Origin: Chelonoidis abingdonii
Lineage: Eukaryota; Chordata; Testudines; Testudinidae
Length of the DNA stretch: 64,000 nucleotides
Assembly (NCBI RefSeq): GCF_003597395.2
Contig: NC_133770.1
Coordinates: forward strand, 3,042,721-3,106,720
Reading direction: 5' to 3'
Shown here piece by piece: positions 35,492-49,273 of this stretch. Under the pieces are notes generated by a model that saw nothing but the letters and a program-made list of their open reading frames with translations, ran no database searches and was not told where the DNA came from. Within the stretch, counting starts at the first letter, position 1. Each line of letters starts with the position of its first letter. The position numbers were made by a program, and so were the translations under genes.

Positions 35492-36512
35492 CGCACAGCC
35501 CTGCACACCCAGGACCAGCCTCACACACTGGCACAGCCCTGCACACCCACGACCAGCCTCTCACACTTGCACAGCCTTGCACACCCACGACCAGCCTCAC
35601 ACACTGGCACAGCCCTGCACACCCAGGACCAGCCTCACACACTGGCACAGCCCTGCACACCCAGGACCAGCCTCACACACTGGCACAGCCCTGCACACCC
35701 AGGACCAGCCTCACACACTGGCACAGCCCTGCACACCCACGACCAGCCTCTCACACTTGCACAGCCCTGCACACCCACGACCAGCCTCACACACTGGCAC
35801 AGCCCTGCACACCCACGACCGGCCTCTCACACTGGCACAGCCCTGCACACCCACGACCAGCCTCACACACTGGCACAGCCCTGCACACCCACGACCAGCC
35901 TCTCACACTTGCACAGCCCTGCACACCCAGGACCAGCCTCACACACTGGCACAGCCCTGCACACCCACGACCGGCCTCTCACACTTGCACAGCCCTGCAC
36001 ACCCACGACCAGCCTCACACACTGGCACAGCCCTGCACACCCACGACCGGCCTCTCACACTGGCACAGCCCTGCACACCCACGACCAGCCTCACACACTG
36101 GCACAGCCCTGCACACCCACGACCAGCCTCTCACACTTGCACAGCCCTGCACACCCAGGACCAGCCTCACACACTGGCACAGCCCTGCACACCCACGACC
36201 GGCCTCTCACACTTGCACAGCCCTGCACACCCACGACCAGCCTCACACACTGGCACAGCCCTGCACACCCAGGACCAGCCTCACACACTGGCACAGCCCT
36301 GCACACCCACGACCGGCCTCACACACTGGCACAGCCCTGCACACCCACGACCGGCCTCACACACTGGCACAGCCCTGCACACCCACGACCAGCCTCACAC
36401 ACTGGCACAGCCCTGCACACCCAGGACCAGCCTCACACACTGGCACAGCCCTGCACACCCAGGACCAGCCTCTCACACTTGCACAGCCCTGCACACCCAG
36501 GACCAGCCTCAC
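35492..36512. repeat. 38-bp minisatellite, about 27 copies, with 228-bp higher-order repeat
   Basis: The unit comprises TCACACACTGGCACAGCCCT then GCACACCCACGACCAGCC, 38 bp in all. Variants (CTCACACTTG, CAGGACC, CGACCGG) recur in a fixed order: the block starting at 35821 repeats at 36049, an offset of 228 bp or six units. The unit contains no stop in any plus frame, and 38 is not a multiple of three, so all three plus frames stay open (477, 360 and 393 codons). The translations are low-complexity His/Thr/Pro/Ala repeats and I do not call them genes. Confidence 0.95.
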
Positions 36513-36539
36513 ACACACACTGGATCAGCATTACACACA

Positions 36540-37590
36540 CACAGGCCCGCTGAGCCCTTCACCCCACAGCCCCACTCACTCGCTGATGGAGCCAAGCCGG
36601 GGCTGATCCCACAGGCAGCGGCTGCGGGCCCTGCGGTGCCCCCTGTCTCTGCCCCCCAGAGCCGGGCGGTGGGAGGGGACAGCACGGCAGAGCCAGCAGC
36701 TGCCTACAGGCCGGAGGGCCACGACTGCCAGCCCTGGGCCCTGAGCACTGACCTCTAATGGAGAGAGGAAAGCGCAGGGCCAGCATGGACGCTCTGGGGC
36801 TGAGCTGCCAAACCGCTGCCACCCACGGGCCCGTCGCCCTCCTCCCTTGCCCATGTTCCTGACACCCACTTCTGCCAGCTGCTCTTCCAGGAGGGGGCAC
36901 GTGCCTTGGGCAGGACGGGCGCGTCCCTGGTGTTATTACACCAGCCCTGCTCCTGCACCAGGCCTCTGCGTGCTGCCGCGGGGTCGGTAACGCAGGGGCC
37001 AGTGCCTGGCAGGAGGCGAGGGGCACCCCTCTGCAGGGCGAAGGAAGCCTGCGCAGAGCAGGTCTCGCAGGGAAAAGCCCCTATCTCTATGCTGTCTCAC
37101 AATGGCCCATGTTAGAGAGGGGAAAGGCCCAGGGAACGTCCTGGGGGGTGCATGGCAGACCCCCCAAGCCTCCCCCATTATGTGACTGTTACCCATCCCA
37201 CATGCAGAATGGACCCAGCTGCCCCAGCCAGCCCCACGCTCACAGCAGGCCAGGACTCACTTCTCTGCTCACTGATGCTTCTGCAGCAGCTTTGAATAAA
37301 CTTCCCTCAGAGGCATTTCCTGCATTCAGTGTGGGACAAAGCCCCAGATCACCCTGCCTTTGTGCCGGGAACACAAACCCTGGTTAAGGGGAGAAGCTGG
37401 AGACTCAGGCAGCTGGGGAGTCTGCATCCAGCCAGCAAGCGCGGCAGAGCTTGATCTCCAGGCTCCAGGCATGCAGGGCTGCTGCAGCCTGCAAGCAGAG
37501 CTTGTCTGTGTGTGTCTCCATTCTGGGAAGCGCCCCCCCATCCCCGCCCCCCACCAGCTGCGGTGTAGACAGACCCTTAGGGTTTGCGGG
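36540..37590. other. GC-rich intergenic sequence with a MITE end
   Basis: No gene recognised. GCGGTGTAGACAGACCCTTA at about 37560-37579 is the right terminus of a '...tagaca...' MITE whose left end I could not find. Confidence 0.4.
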
Positions 37591-37619
37591 GTCACAAGAT
37601 AAGATTTATGCCCAAACCG

Positions 37620-39432
<1,813 letters not shown>

Positions 39433-39439
39433 CTGCAAT

Positions 39440-41525
39440 CACAAGCATTCACAGCCCCTACTGCTCCCACCTCCTGCCCCCAGCCTCAGCAGGAAAAGGG
39501 CCTCGTGTGTGTGAGTCACAGCGATCATACAGCCCAGCAGGGCTAGCCTGGGGATTTATCCACTCCCTACAAACAGCCACCTGCACTGGGCCCGCTTCAG
39601 CCAGTGCCTGGGTCTTTGTCCATCTGTAACCACAGAGTCTGGAGCCCAGCTCCCTCCAGCCGAGGCTGGAGCAGAGGCGAGGCTCAGAGTGGCTCTACAA
39701 AGACAAGCCAGGGCCGGGGATTTCCCCCAGTGGGTTGCTGCTCAAGCCTTCCAGAGAGGAGGAGAGACCCAGTCAGGATAGAAACACTGGGGAATCGCCC
39801 CCGCCCGTGTCACTGAGCGAAGCAAACCATGTCAAAGAGGAGACACTGGGAGAGCCTCCATTACTTCCCCTGTTGATGGGGTTGGTCCCTTTGCCTCACT
39901 CAGCTCAGGCAGCAAGTGTGGATGGGTTAGTGCCCTCCCCCAGTTCCCGGCACTCACTCAGGTCTGTGGGGTTTGGGCTCCCCATGCTGCGGGAGACATT
40001 AAACAGCAGTAAACAGCCTTTGCCCCTCTGCTCCCCCCACCCCGGGGCACCAGAAGTGTCGCCAAGAGACTCCCCCATTCATTACCCCATGGAGCACCAT
40101 CTCCCCTCCACGCAGGCCCCACTGGTGAGGGTCAGAACACCCTCCAAGCAACACCTATCCCCATGACTGCTTAATGTAGGGGGCAGGGGTCTCTGCAGAG
40201 GGGCGATGGGCCCCAGAGCCAGTGAGAAAAGCCCCTCTGGGGAAAGTTATAGGAAAAAACCTTTAATGAAAGGTTACTCTGAAGGGTCAAAGGTCAGGGC
40301 CCTGAGTGGGGGTAGCCCCCCATCCATTTCTGGGGCTGGAGGCTTTCCCACAGCGTGTGCACTGGACTCAGCAGGGACTGGGCCTGCCGCATGCACGGCC
40401 CGGGGTGGGGAGCTGGTTAAGCACAGGAACAACGGGGGGCCCAGCTGAGCTTCCCACCCCCTCAGGGAGGCCCCTCATTGCTCCGTCCTGGAGGCTTCAC
40501 TTCTCCAGCCTCGGGGTCCCACTTCCTCGCAGGCCTAACACTGAGCTCCCCTCGGCCAGGCCAGACATCGACTCCTGCCCCTGCCCGGCAGCGCCTGGCC
40601 TGGCATTTCTGGCAGGTGCTGCAGCCCCTCTGCAAGCCAGGCCGGGCCACTAACCCCTTCCTGCTCTGGGGCTGACACACCCCATCACACCCCTCCTCAA
40701 CCCTGTGACACAGGTGCTGGGCTCCTTCCTTCACGCCTTCCCCTTGCACTGTCACCCTCCCCTCTGTATCCCACCACCTCCCTGTCCGACACCGTGTTCA
40801 CCAGCACCCCAGCTTCCATCGCTTCTTGCCAGCCAGCTGCAGCCAGGCTTTAGTCAGGCTAGAAAGAGTGGGAGCCGGGGGACAACTTTACTAGGGGCAA
40901 ACATCACATCCAGTTACAAACACTGAAGAGGTGGGGCAATCATCTTAACCAAGGGCAAGCTGCAGCTTCGCTCCCATTGAGAACAATGGGAGATGGTGGC
41001 CATTTTGCATTAGGGCAAAAGTTGTCTCACTCATCCCAGAGTGAGCTGAGGTCTCTGTGGGCCTCTCCCCCCAGGAAGGTGGGGGAAGCCTCATCTCACA
41101 AGCCTTGGGAACAATCCTGCATTGATCCTAGGGCCTAACAGGATTCAGGGCTTTCCCCCCATGGGAGTGGTCAGCGTCCTTCCCATGTCACTTCCCTTTC
41201 CCCCAGGGAGGGAAACCCCCAGCCCCACCTCGCACTGAGGGAGTCCTGGGTCAGGGGCTCTATCATGACTGTAGCACCTTGGAGCAGGAGCCCGTTATGC
41301 CAGGCATTGACTGAACAAGCTGAACACAAAAAGTCCCTGCTGCGCTGGGTTCAGGCTCCTGCTAGGCCGCTGGCCCCGTCAAAGTGAAGCATGTGCTGGG
41401 GTTGCCACCTCTGAGACTAAAAACAAAAAACTGACCCATCCTTGCTGATCCTAAGCCCATAACACTGCACAGCTGGCAGTGTGCACTGAGCAGCTGAGCA
41501 GAGTTCCCAGCGACAACCTGGCTTC
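39440..41525. other. Intergenic sequence, no gene recognised
   Basis: This is upstream of the pseudogene's KRAB exon. The frames are short and overlap on both strands; nothing indicates coding. Confidence 0.4.
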
Positions 41526-41530
41526 CAGCA

Positions 41531-41650
41531 AGGGTGACCAGAGGTCCCGATTTCATAGGGACAGTCCCGATTTTTGGGTCTTTTTCTTATATAGGCTCCT
41601 ATTGCACCCCCCCCATCCGGATTTTTCACACTTGCTGTCTGGTCACCCTA
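41531..41650. mobile_element. Mariner-like MITE, about 120 bp
   Basis: The left AGGGTGACCAGAGGTCCCGA is matched by the right CTGTCTGGTCACCCTA, giving an inverted repeat GGGTGACCAGA. A TA follows the right end; the left has AA, consistent with an eroded TA target duplication. No coding capacity. Confidence 0.65.
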
Positions 41651-41892
41651 CCTCCAGCAACTCTCTCTTCTCCTCAGCCACATCCTCCAGATGTCTCGCT
41701 CATGTATGCTAACTCCTGTCAGTCCACTGCTGCCTACTCCACAGCTTTGAATGAGCAGAGAAGAAAGGAAGGGGGTGCATGGGCCACATCACTGCCACTA
41801 AATAACTAACTAACCCAGGAACATACATGAAACGTAAGCTTGGGTGCCCTGCTTTGCCACTGCTGTGTAATATACAGGTGGGGAGTGCCGGA

Positions 41893-41990
41893 TTTTAAAG
41901 CCAGAAGGGACTATTAGAACATGTAGTCTCACCTGCATGGCCCAGGCCAGAGAATTTCACCCAGTTACCCCTGTATGGTCTATTTCTCTG
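41893..41990 (-). mobile_element. CR1 3' end fragment, minus orientation
   Basis: GCCAGAAGGGACTATTAGAAC and GAGAATTTCACCCAGTTACC follow the pattern of the inverted CR1 tail. Confidence 0.65.
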
Positions 41991-42834
41991 TCTAATGTAT
42001 CCCCCAGTCCTAGGAGCTGATGCACCTGTGCAGGAGGAACTGCTGGACTGGGGCTTTCGACTGTAAACTCCTTGACGCTTGGCTCCCCTTCTGTACTGAA
42101 CTCAAGCGAGAGCCACCCCGTTTGCTCTCAGTAAATAACGGTAGTGGTTTTAGGAACAAACTTTAAGTAAGACTCTTCCCATAGAAAAAAAAAAAGGCGC
42201 AAGGATGTTAATGGTCAGCCTGTGAAATAAACAACGCTCACTGGGTCATCCAGTCATTTAAATCTTTTCTAGGTTTTCCTTTTATGAAAAGTCAGGCCAA
42301 GCGAAACAAACCACAAACATACGGGGGGGAGCAGCTCTCATCTGACATATAGTGCCAAATAGATTGTACCTCAAACTGCCCACAACACAAGTCCATGGCC
42401 CAAGAATAGACATAAGAATCACCTTCAAAACAAACTGTTAAAAGAACATTCAGGTTGCAAAGTCAAGCACTGAGGTCAGGAAATGCCAAAATTAAGATGT
42501 TGTGGCCACCTTAATTCTGTCTCCTCTATATCCCAGTCAGGCCATTTCCTTCTCCCCTGATCTAGAAAGGGTCTTATCTGGTGCTCATCACTGGAGTATG
42601 TCAATGCCTCCACGCTGCCTGGGCACCAGCATGTCACTGAAAGCACAGGGCAGCCTCCTTGCTCTCACTTCCTTGCCGCTGGGAGGAACAACACCAGGGA
42701 AAGTCCTGCTCATCCTTCGCACAGCCTTGGGCTGGAGCATGCTCAGAGCAGACTGAAGAATTTAGCTGCAAGCTCTCAACATTTGATATTTTGGATGCTG
42801 ATAATTGGGCCAAGTCTGTGTGGTTTTTCAAGGG

Positions 42835-43251
42835 TGTGATGGAGTAGGGGCTGTGTGTGTGGGGAACGGGAAGGAGTAGGGACTGTCGGTGTGGGGAACG
42901 GGAAAGCAGGGGATGTCTGTAGGTGGCGGACAGGTAGTCAGGGTGTAATCCGAACCCGGCAGGGGGGAGGGGGGAGCACCTGGGCGGAGGAGAGGGGAAC
43001 AAAGGGTTTTCGGCCGGAGGAGGAAAGGCAGGACAGTTTGGGTTTGGGCTGTGGGGAGGAATTCAGGGGATCCTAGCTGGGATCCAAGCACCCTGAACCC
43101 CCAGAAGGACTCAGTGGAGGGGTCCTGACTGTGCCTGCAAGCTCTGCTGTAACCTGTGTTCCTGTTGTCCAATAAACCTTCTGTTCTACTGGCTGGAGAA
43201 AAGTCACTGTGGGTCCCAGGAAGAGGGGTGCAGGGCCAGACTCCGTGACAA
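42835..43251 (+). mobile_element. Solo LTR (417 bp) with 5-bp target duplication AAGGG
   Basis: Begins TGTGATGGAG, ends CTCCGTGACA, and is flanked by AAGGG at 42830-42834 and 43252-43256. AATAAA is at 43171-43176. Same family as 48549-48945: both share GATCCTAGCTGGGATCCAAG and GGTCCTGACTGTGCCTGCAA. No internal viral sequence. Confidence 0.9.
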
Positions 43252-43566
43252 AGGGAACAGCAGGAGGCATATCCTGTGCCAAATTTCAAGTCCCTGCTTC
43301 AGCGTATGAAGGCAGTAGAGCTTCTCAGTGAAAAGGTTATATGAATATTTTAACAAGGGCAAAACTGTCCTTTCCCCAATCTCATTCTTGGAGATGGCTG
43401 AACTGTCTCATCTGAAACTTTCCCCAGTTCTTCAGCCTGAGGCAAACACCTGGCATGGAAAACGTCAGGCCCCATGGTTAAAATTTGGCTAAGTTCCAAG
43501 CAACTGAACACAGAGCCCAATAACGGACAGTGTTAGGAGAACTGTACTATAGGTCAGGAAAGTCTA

Positions 43567-43660
43567 TTTTTTGCCAAGGTCCAAATTTCTTGGTCAAGGT
43601 ACAGTCAAGGCCCAGACGCCAGAGAAAATAATAAAATAAAATAACAAGTAAATAAAGATT
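43567..43660. repeat. Dispersed repeat pair, copy 1
   Basis: CCAAATTTCTTGGTCAAGGT and the following 40 bp recur at about 45826-45893. It is probably part of an old transposon; the family is not determined. Confidence 0.6.
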
Positions 43661-44379
43661 CCGGGCTCCGTTCAAAAGCGTCTGGCGGTGCGGATTTGGC
43701 CCATGATCCACCTATTGACTGCTACAGGCAGCGCTATCAGCTCCACCTATAACAACTGCCATTTATCTTTACAAAGGACTTCGGATCAAACCCAGGGTCT
43801 GTCTAGTCTGGGATGCCGGCTCCAGAAGTATCCGGTGCCTGCTGTTTCAGAAGACAATGCAAGAAACCCCCTAGTGAACAATGATAATCTTGTTTCATTT
43901 GACTGGATGATTTAGGTTTCTAACATGTCAGGATCCAATGCCAGAATACTATCCATTTCTGTGTGGATAAAAGACAGTACAAAATAGCTTCAGTCTTCCA
44001 CCACAGGGGGGTGCAGCAGTATAATTGCAGAGAACAGCGATCATGCAAAAATTAACAGAAAGGGACAGAGACATCATTAGTTCTTAAGGTCTAAAGATTA
44101 GTAGAGAATAGCCATTGAAAGAAAGAAATACAATACTCAGTGTAAAACACAAAACAAAAGATACCAAGTGGGAAAATCTCAGGCCCTTGTCCACATGACA
44201 AGGCCAACTGTGGGTTCTGGAATCATTTCCCAGTGTCTCCATCCCACCTGCTCACAACAAATATAGTGGAGCTGTATTCATTCACCAGCTTTTTTCTGGT
44301 ATGAGGCCTGAGCTGAAGCAGTGGGCAAGCTTTGCTGATATAAAGCAAAGTTAGCAAAAGTCAGGCTGTGAGCAGATGT

Positions 44380-45003
44380 CAGGCTCTGCCTGCTCACAAG
44401 TCCATAGAATTTGGCAAGAACAGGGCTGATATTGCAGAAACACACACATTCCTAAGAAGTGCTAGGCACAAAGTGCTCATGCAAACACCCTCCAATATCA
44501 AGTGATACCAGAACATCCCGATGTCAAGGATGGTACAGACACATTCCCCAAGGAGAACAGGAACACACCGACCCCTCCTAAAGATGAGGTCAGGATGACA
44601 GTACGTAATAGAGATGTTTTAATTGAACCAACACATACAAGGCGCTGGGTAATAACAAGCAACGTCAGGGGGCAGTAACTAACTATAGCAGAAGGGCAGT
44701 ACTAACTCGTTTGTATCAGTATAAAGATGGATCTCAGAGGGAGCATCTTTGTCCAGCTGAGGGGGAATAGAAAGTCCTGCTGCTGACCGAGCTGTGTCCA
44801 GTGTCCCAGGCATACGTGTCTTAATATCCTCGTAGAGTCTGACAGGTGCTATTACCACGCTCTGTCAACAATAAACCTGGCCTGGTACCTTTGTCCCTTA
44901 ACTGATCTTATGGTCACTGGGCGGTTTGCTCAAGGTCTGCTGTGCTGGCTGTCTGCGCAGGGCTGGGGCACCACACAGCGAGAACACACACACAGCCGAA
45001 CAT
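44380..45003 (+). mobile_element. LTR-like element, boundaries uncertain
   Basis: TATAAA at 44720-44725, then AATAAA at 44870-44875 about 150 bp later, then a C/A-rich tail ending near ACACAGCCGAACA. This is the U3-R-U5 order of a plus-strand LTR. No target duplication could be matched, so the left limit is a guess. Confidence 0.45.
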
Positions 45004-45064
45004 CTAACCACACTGCCACATCCACTACAGATTCCTTCACAAATTCCAAGAACAGAAGCAACCT

Positions 45065-45450
45065 TTAGATGAGGGATCAGCAGCCTTTGGCACACAGCAC
45101 ACCAGGGTAAGCCCCCTGGCGGGCCGGGCAGATTTGTTTACCTGCCGCATCCGCAGGTTCAACCAATTGCAGCTCCCACTGGCCGCAGTTCTCCGCTCCA
45201 GGCCAATGGGGGCTGCAGGAAGCAGCACAGGCCAAGGGAGCCTTGTCCTTCATTGGAATGCAGTCCATTGGAGTGGTGGAAGGTCAATGCACAGCGTTTT
45301 CCAAGGCTGGGAAAACTGGCAAAGAGTTGCCCGTGCATTCCAGGATTGTCTGTGCCTGCAGAACGGGTATTTTCCAACGCTGGCCGTCCTGTTAATTGGC
45401 TGCACACAAGACCAACACCAGAGCATGTAAACAAAAATCAGCAGTAGAGT
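45065..45450 (+). mobile_element. hAT element remnant with transposase C-terminal (dimerisation) domain
   Basis: Nucleotides 45070-45240 resemble hAT terminal sequence (CAGCAGCCTTTGGCACACAG...). From 45253 a plus frame reads PLEWWKVNAQRFPRLGKLAK, then SVPAERVFSNAG and PEHVN. The W-W ... FP-L--LA ... S-P-ERVFS-AG pattern is the conserved C-terminal dimerisation domain of hAT transposases. Only about 60 codons survive, with no DDE catalytic part, so it is inactive. A repeat fragment shared with 43567-43660 adjoins at 45826. Confidence 0.75.
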
Positions 45451-45924
45451 TGAAATTCTAATGGGACTTTTTGTGTTTTAGGGGGGCTCAGGGATATGAT
45501 GTAAAAAGTTAAACAGAAGAGTGGGTTTTACACATATGACTGTTTTTGTTGTTAGTAGATACTTGACAAAGATAATATATATGTGGGGTAGACTGTGAAT
45601 TGTTAACAATTAAAACATTTACCCGATACAATTTTAATGGTTTGAATGTTTACTTTCTTTATGCTATTTACATCCCTAATATGCTTGAGAGCTCTTTGAC
45701 TGAGAAATTTTCCATTGGCACCTGCTGGGTCTCCGAGGATCACAGGGTGTGATCCAGTTACACGGGGTGCATCAAACATATTCTGAAGGAGCTCTACATA
45801 AAATCTAAGGCAAGGTAGTTAATTATTTTTTGTCAAAGTCCAAATTTCTTGGGCAAGGTATAGTCAAGGTCCAGATTTCAGAGAAAGTAACCAAAAACCA
45901 ACAACAACAATAAGTACAGTAGAA

Positions 45925-46235
45925 CCTCAGGGTATGTTCACACTACAAAATTAGGTAAATTTTACAGAAGTTGATTTTTTAGAATTTGATTTTATACAGT
46001 CTATTGCGTATGTCCACACTAAGTGCATTAAGTCAGCAGAGTGCGTCCTCACTACCACAGCTAGCATCGACTTACAGAGGGGTGCACTAGGGGTAGCTAT
46101 CCCTCAGTTCCTGCAGTCTCCACTGCCCATTGGAATTCTGAGTTAAGCTCCCAATGCCTGATGGGGCAAAAACTTTGTCGTGAGCGGTTTTGGGTATATG
46201 TCGTCAGGCCTCCCTCCCTCCATCCTTCCTTCTGT
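45925..46235. mobile_element. MITE fragment, left end preserved
   Basis: AGGGTATGTTCACACTACAAA matches the terminal type of the MITEs above. The interior TTGGAATTCTGAGTTAAGCT and CAATGCCTGATGGGGCAAAA looks like a common reptile DNA-element body. The right end was not found. Confidence 0.55.
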
Positions 46236-46291
46236 GAAAGCAACGGCAATTGTTTCACAACTTTTTTCCGGGGTCCGGTCCACCGGACCCA

Positions 46292-46345
46292 CTCAGCCCA
46301 CTGCCTGCCTGGATGATCTGAACCCCAGGCAGGCAGTGGGCTGAG
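46292..46345. repeat. Perfect 21-bp inverted repeat (hairpin) with 12-nt loop
   Basis: 46292-46312 (CTCAGCCCACTGCCTGCCTG plus G) is the exact reverse complement of 46325-46345. It lies in a GC-rich segment that looks transposon-derived. Confidence 0.9.
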
Positions 46346-46449
46346 CAGGGTTGGCTCAGCCTGCTGCTAGTCTGGGGCTCCGTCCACTGGCTCCTGCCAG
46401 CCGGGGTCCAGCTCAGCCCCACTCAGCTGGCAGACCTCAGTGAGGTCGA

Positions 46450-48540
46450 TCAGGGGTGCCTGGACAGACATGGCTACCCTCCTCATAGAGCACTGAATGG
46501 GAGTGACTCCAGGTCATTCTCTTCTTTAAGTTCGTCTCATGGAGATTCAGTCTTGCCTGGAATATCATGCAAACTGGAGGCTTCTGCCTCAGGCTGCTCT
46601 CCCAGCCATCAGCACCACGCGGTCGCACCTACCCCAGGCTGCCCCATGCTCCCATGGCTCATGAAGCCTGGCCAGTAGTAAGGAGCAGTTCAATTTGTGC
46701 AATGACAAATCCAGAATGAAGGATTGCACTCTATGGGCCACGTTAAGATTATTTCAGAGTCCTAGATAGCATTTAGTCCCTATAAAAGGCTTCATGAAAA
46801 TTTTCCCCTGCCCTGCAACTCATCACATGGAAAGGAGGGGATTTCAACCCACCTAAGGGCTCATTCACAAATGGCCGATGGGAGCTGGGAGCATTGGAAG
46901 ATATTTGGGTTGGGTTCACAGATTTTAAACATTTAGGGGGAGTTCTCATACTCGCCTGGGAGCAGGAAGTTGCAGTGTGAAAACCCAGATGACCAGAGTG
47001 ACTGTTCCTTATTCAGACTCTCTCTTCTCCAGCACTAGATCACCCCGAAATGGCACAATTTATATAGTCAATAAGGGAACCATAGACATCTCGGCCCTTG
47101 GGCCAAGTTCTGCTCTCACATTAAAGGACGGGGATCTAATGCTAAAGTCAGTGGTGGAACTTTGACAGACAAGAACGGGAGCAGCACAGGGTGCCAAGTC
47201 TGGAGTAACCCCACTGACCACCGTGACATCGCTCTGGACTTCCACAGGTCAAACGAAGTACAAACAGACCCGAGCCAGATGCTGCACCAGGTCTACCTCA
47301 TTTGCTGCTTTTCAGCCCCACTGAAGACAATAGGGTGAGAGCTGTGTAACAGTGTCTGGTGCCTGTCCCTCCAGCTGCTTTTCTAGAACAGGGTTCTCAC
47401 AATGCTCAGAGTGCAGCCACCAACCCTCGCTGGCGGACACTCTCACAATTTTTCCTAAAATACTTAATTAACTTCAGGAAAAACAAATCAATATGCACAG
47501 ATACGCATCCAGATCATTGTAATTTATTTATGTAGGGTTTTTGCAGACTCAGTATTGAAAATAATGCACAGCTGTCTCTATTCTTTACTGGGCCTAAACA
47601 GAATAGAAACACAAGGTGCTCTGCACATTCTTGTCTTTTGTCTTGTTGTTTCTTTTGCCTTTTTGGTTGTTTTTTAGACTTGCTACAGAGTAAGTCTGTT
47701 GTGAGACGTAACAAACATACAATATCACTTTTCCCAGCAGACTTACTCAGTCCCAGCAAGCCTGGGGACAAATTAAGCCCTGGCTGGGGGAGTGGGCATG
47801 GAGACAGTGGGGACCAGTGACCCTGGGGCACAGGATGAGGAGTGGGGCCAGGGTGACAGGGAGGTGAGCTTGGGGCCAGCGCCGGACACCCCATGGCCAG
47901 GGAAAGAAGCCTGAAGCGCCATAGCTGGAGCCCGCCACTTAAGGGCTGATGCCAGACCCCCCCTCACTCCAGGAAGGTGAGGAACTCACAGGCTGCCTGC
48001 TCCTGAGGCTTGTGTCTCTCCAGATGGGGGCAAGGCCCAACCACTACTGACAATCCTGGAGGTGGGGCCAATGCTTTGTGCCCCCCCACCCCACCCCATC
48101 ACTGCCTAGGAGGCCGCGGCGGCAAGAAAAGCCCCTGGTGGCCGCATTTGAGAAACTCGAGACTACAGCCCCTATTACCGCAGTCACCTGCACTGTCTGA
48201 GCCAGGCAGCTCCACCCAGGGGCGAGGCCCGGTCAGCAGGGCAAGTCTCCCATCGGGGTGAGCCGCTCAGGAAGCGGGGCTAAGCGGTAATGGAGTGTAA
48301 CACACACAGGGCTGGTTGCCAGGGCCTGGGCCACAAGAACGTACAGGGGAGTCGCATGTTACATGGGGATTAGGTTCTGAGGTCAGTGCGTAAGGCGAAA
48401 ATCGTGTATAGTCAAACGCTCATTGAGTGAAATGGCGGGCGGAATTGCCCGCACTACAGGTACGGTATTTAAATTGTTATTTCTCTCTTTTGTTTTGCCG
48501 AGCGCGTAGAGTTAAAATCACATAAGTTAAATGTGCCTGT
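46450..48540. other. Intergenic sequence; possible 3' end of the KRAB zinc-finger gene
   Basis: No coding feature seen. On the minus strand a canonical AATAAA lies at about 47523-47530 (TTTATTTATG on plus), downstream of the stop at 49274. It is a plausible but unproven polyadenylation site. Confidence 0.35.
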
Positions 48541-48548
48541 GATGCGAC

Positions 48549-48945
48549 TGTGATGGAGTAGGGGCTGTCTGTGTGGGGAATGGGAGAGCAGGGGAGGACT
48601 TTAGGGGATGGATGATACCGGAGCCTGTAACCTGAGCTAGGTAAGGGAGGGGAAAGGTCAACACCTTTGCCTGGGAAGGAGGACAAAGGGGCCGGCAGGA
48701 GGGAAGGGGGGGGTTTTCAGTTGGGGTTTGGGGCTGTGTGGGCGGAATTCAGGGTATCCTAGCTGGGATCCAAGCACCCTGAAAGCTCAGAAGGACTCAA
48801 TTGAGGGGTCCTGACTGTGCCTGCAAGCTCTGCTGTAACCTGCGTTCCTGTGTCCAATAAACCTTCTGTTTTACTGGCTGGCTAAGAGTCACTGTGGGGT
48901 CCAGGAAGAGGGGTGCAGGGCCGGACTTCCCCACACTCCGTCACA
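48549..48945 (+). mobile_element. Solo LTR (397 bp) with 5-bp target duplication GCGAC
   Basis: Begins TGTGATGGAG and ends CCGTCACA, with GCGAC at 48544-48548 and again at 48946-48950. AATAAA is at 48856-48861. Same family as 42835-43251. It lies just downstream of the minus-strand zinc-finger stop, in opposite orientation. Confidence 0.9.
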
Positions 48946-49273
48946 GCGACTCCACTGTAACTTACGTTTGCTTGAGATGTCGGGGGGCGGGGAATCAGAC
49001 CCTGTGTAAGTGCTGTTGAAACCAATGGGATCTCAGTCCTGGAAGTGCTGCCAGACAACATGTTGGCTGGGGTGGCTTGACCTAGCACCTGCGGCTAGTC
49101 CCTTTCCCTGCTCCCCTCTCCGCTCAGCTCCCTCACTTAGCACATCCGCTGACACTGGCTCCTGATTTGCACCAGCGGGAAGGGGAGCAGAACACGAGTC
49201 ACGGCCCAAGTGACGAGGTTCCATCACCCACCCCGATTTCCTGACCAGCTCACAGCAGCACCCCGATGGTGGT

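Noticed and set aside
35492..36512. Direct-repeat array resembling a CRISPR
   Set aside because: Units are contiguous with no unique spacers, and the genome is vertebrate.
35173..36758. Three overlapping frames of 360-477 codons
   Set aside because: The 38-bp unit lacks stops in every plus frame, so open frames are expected without coding.
37109..37590. Possible exon near the pseudogene
   Set aside because: No splice-bounded frame; the right part is a MITE terminus.
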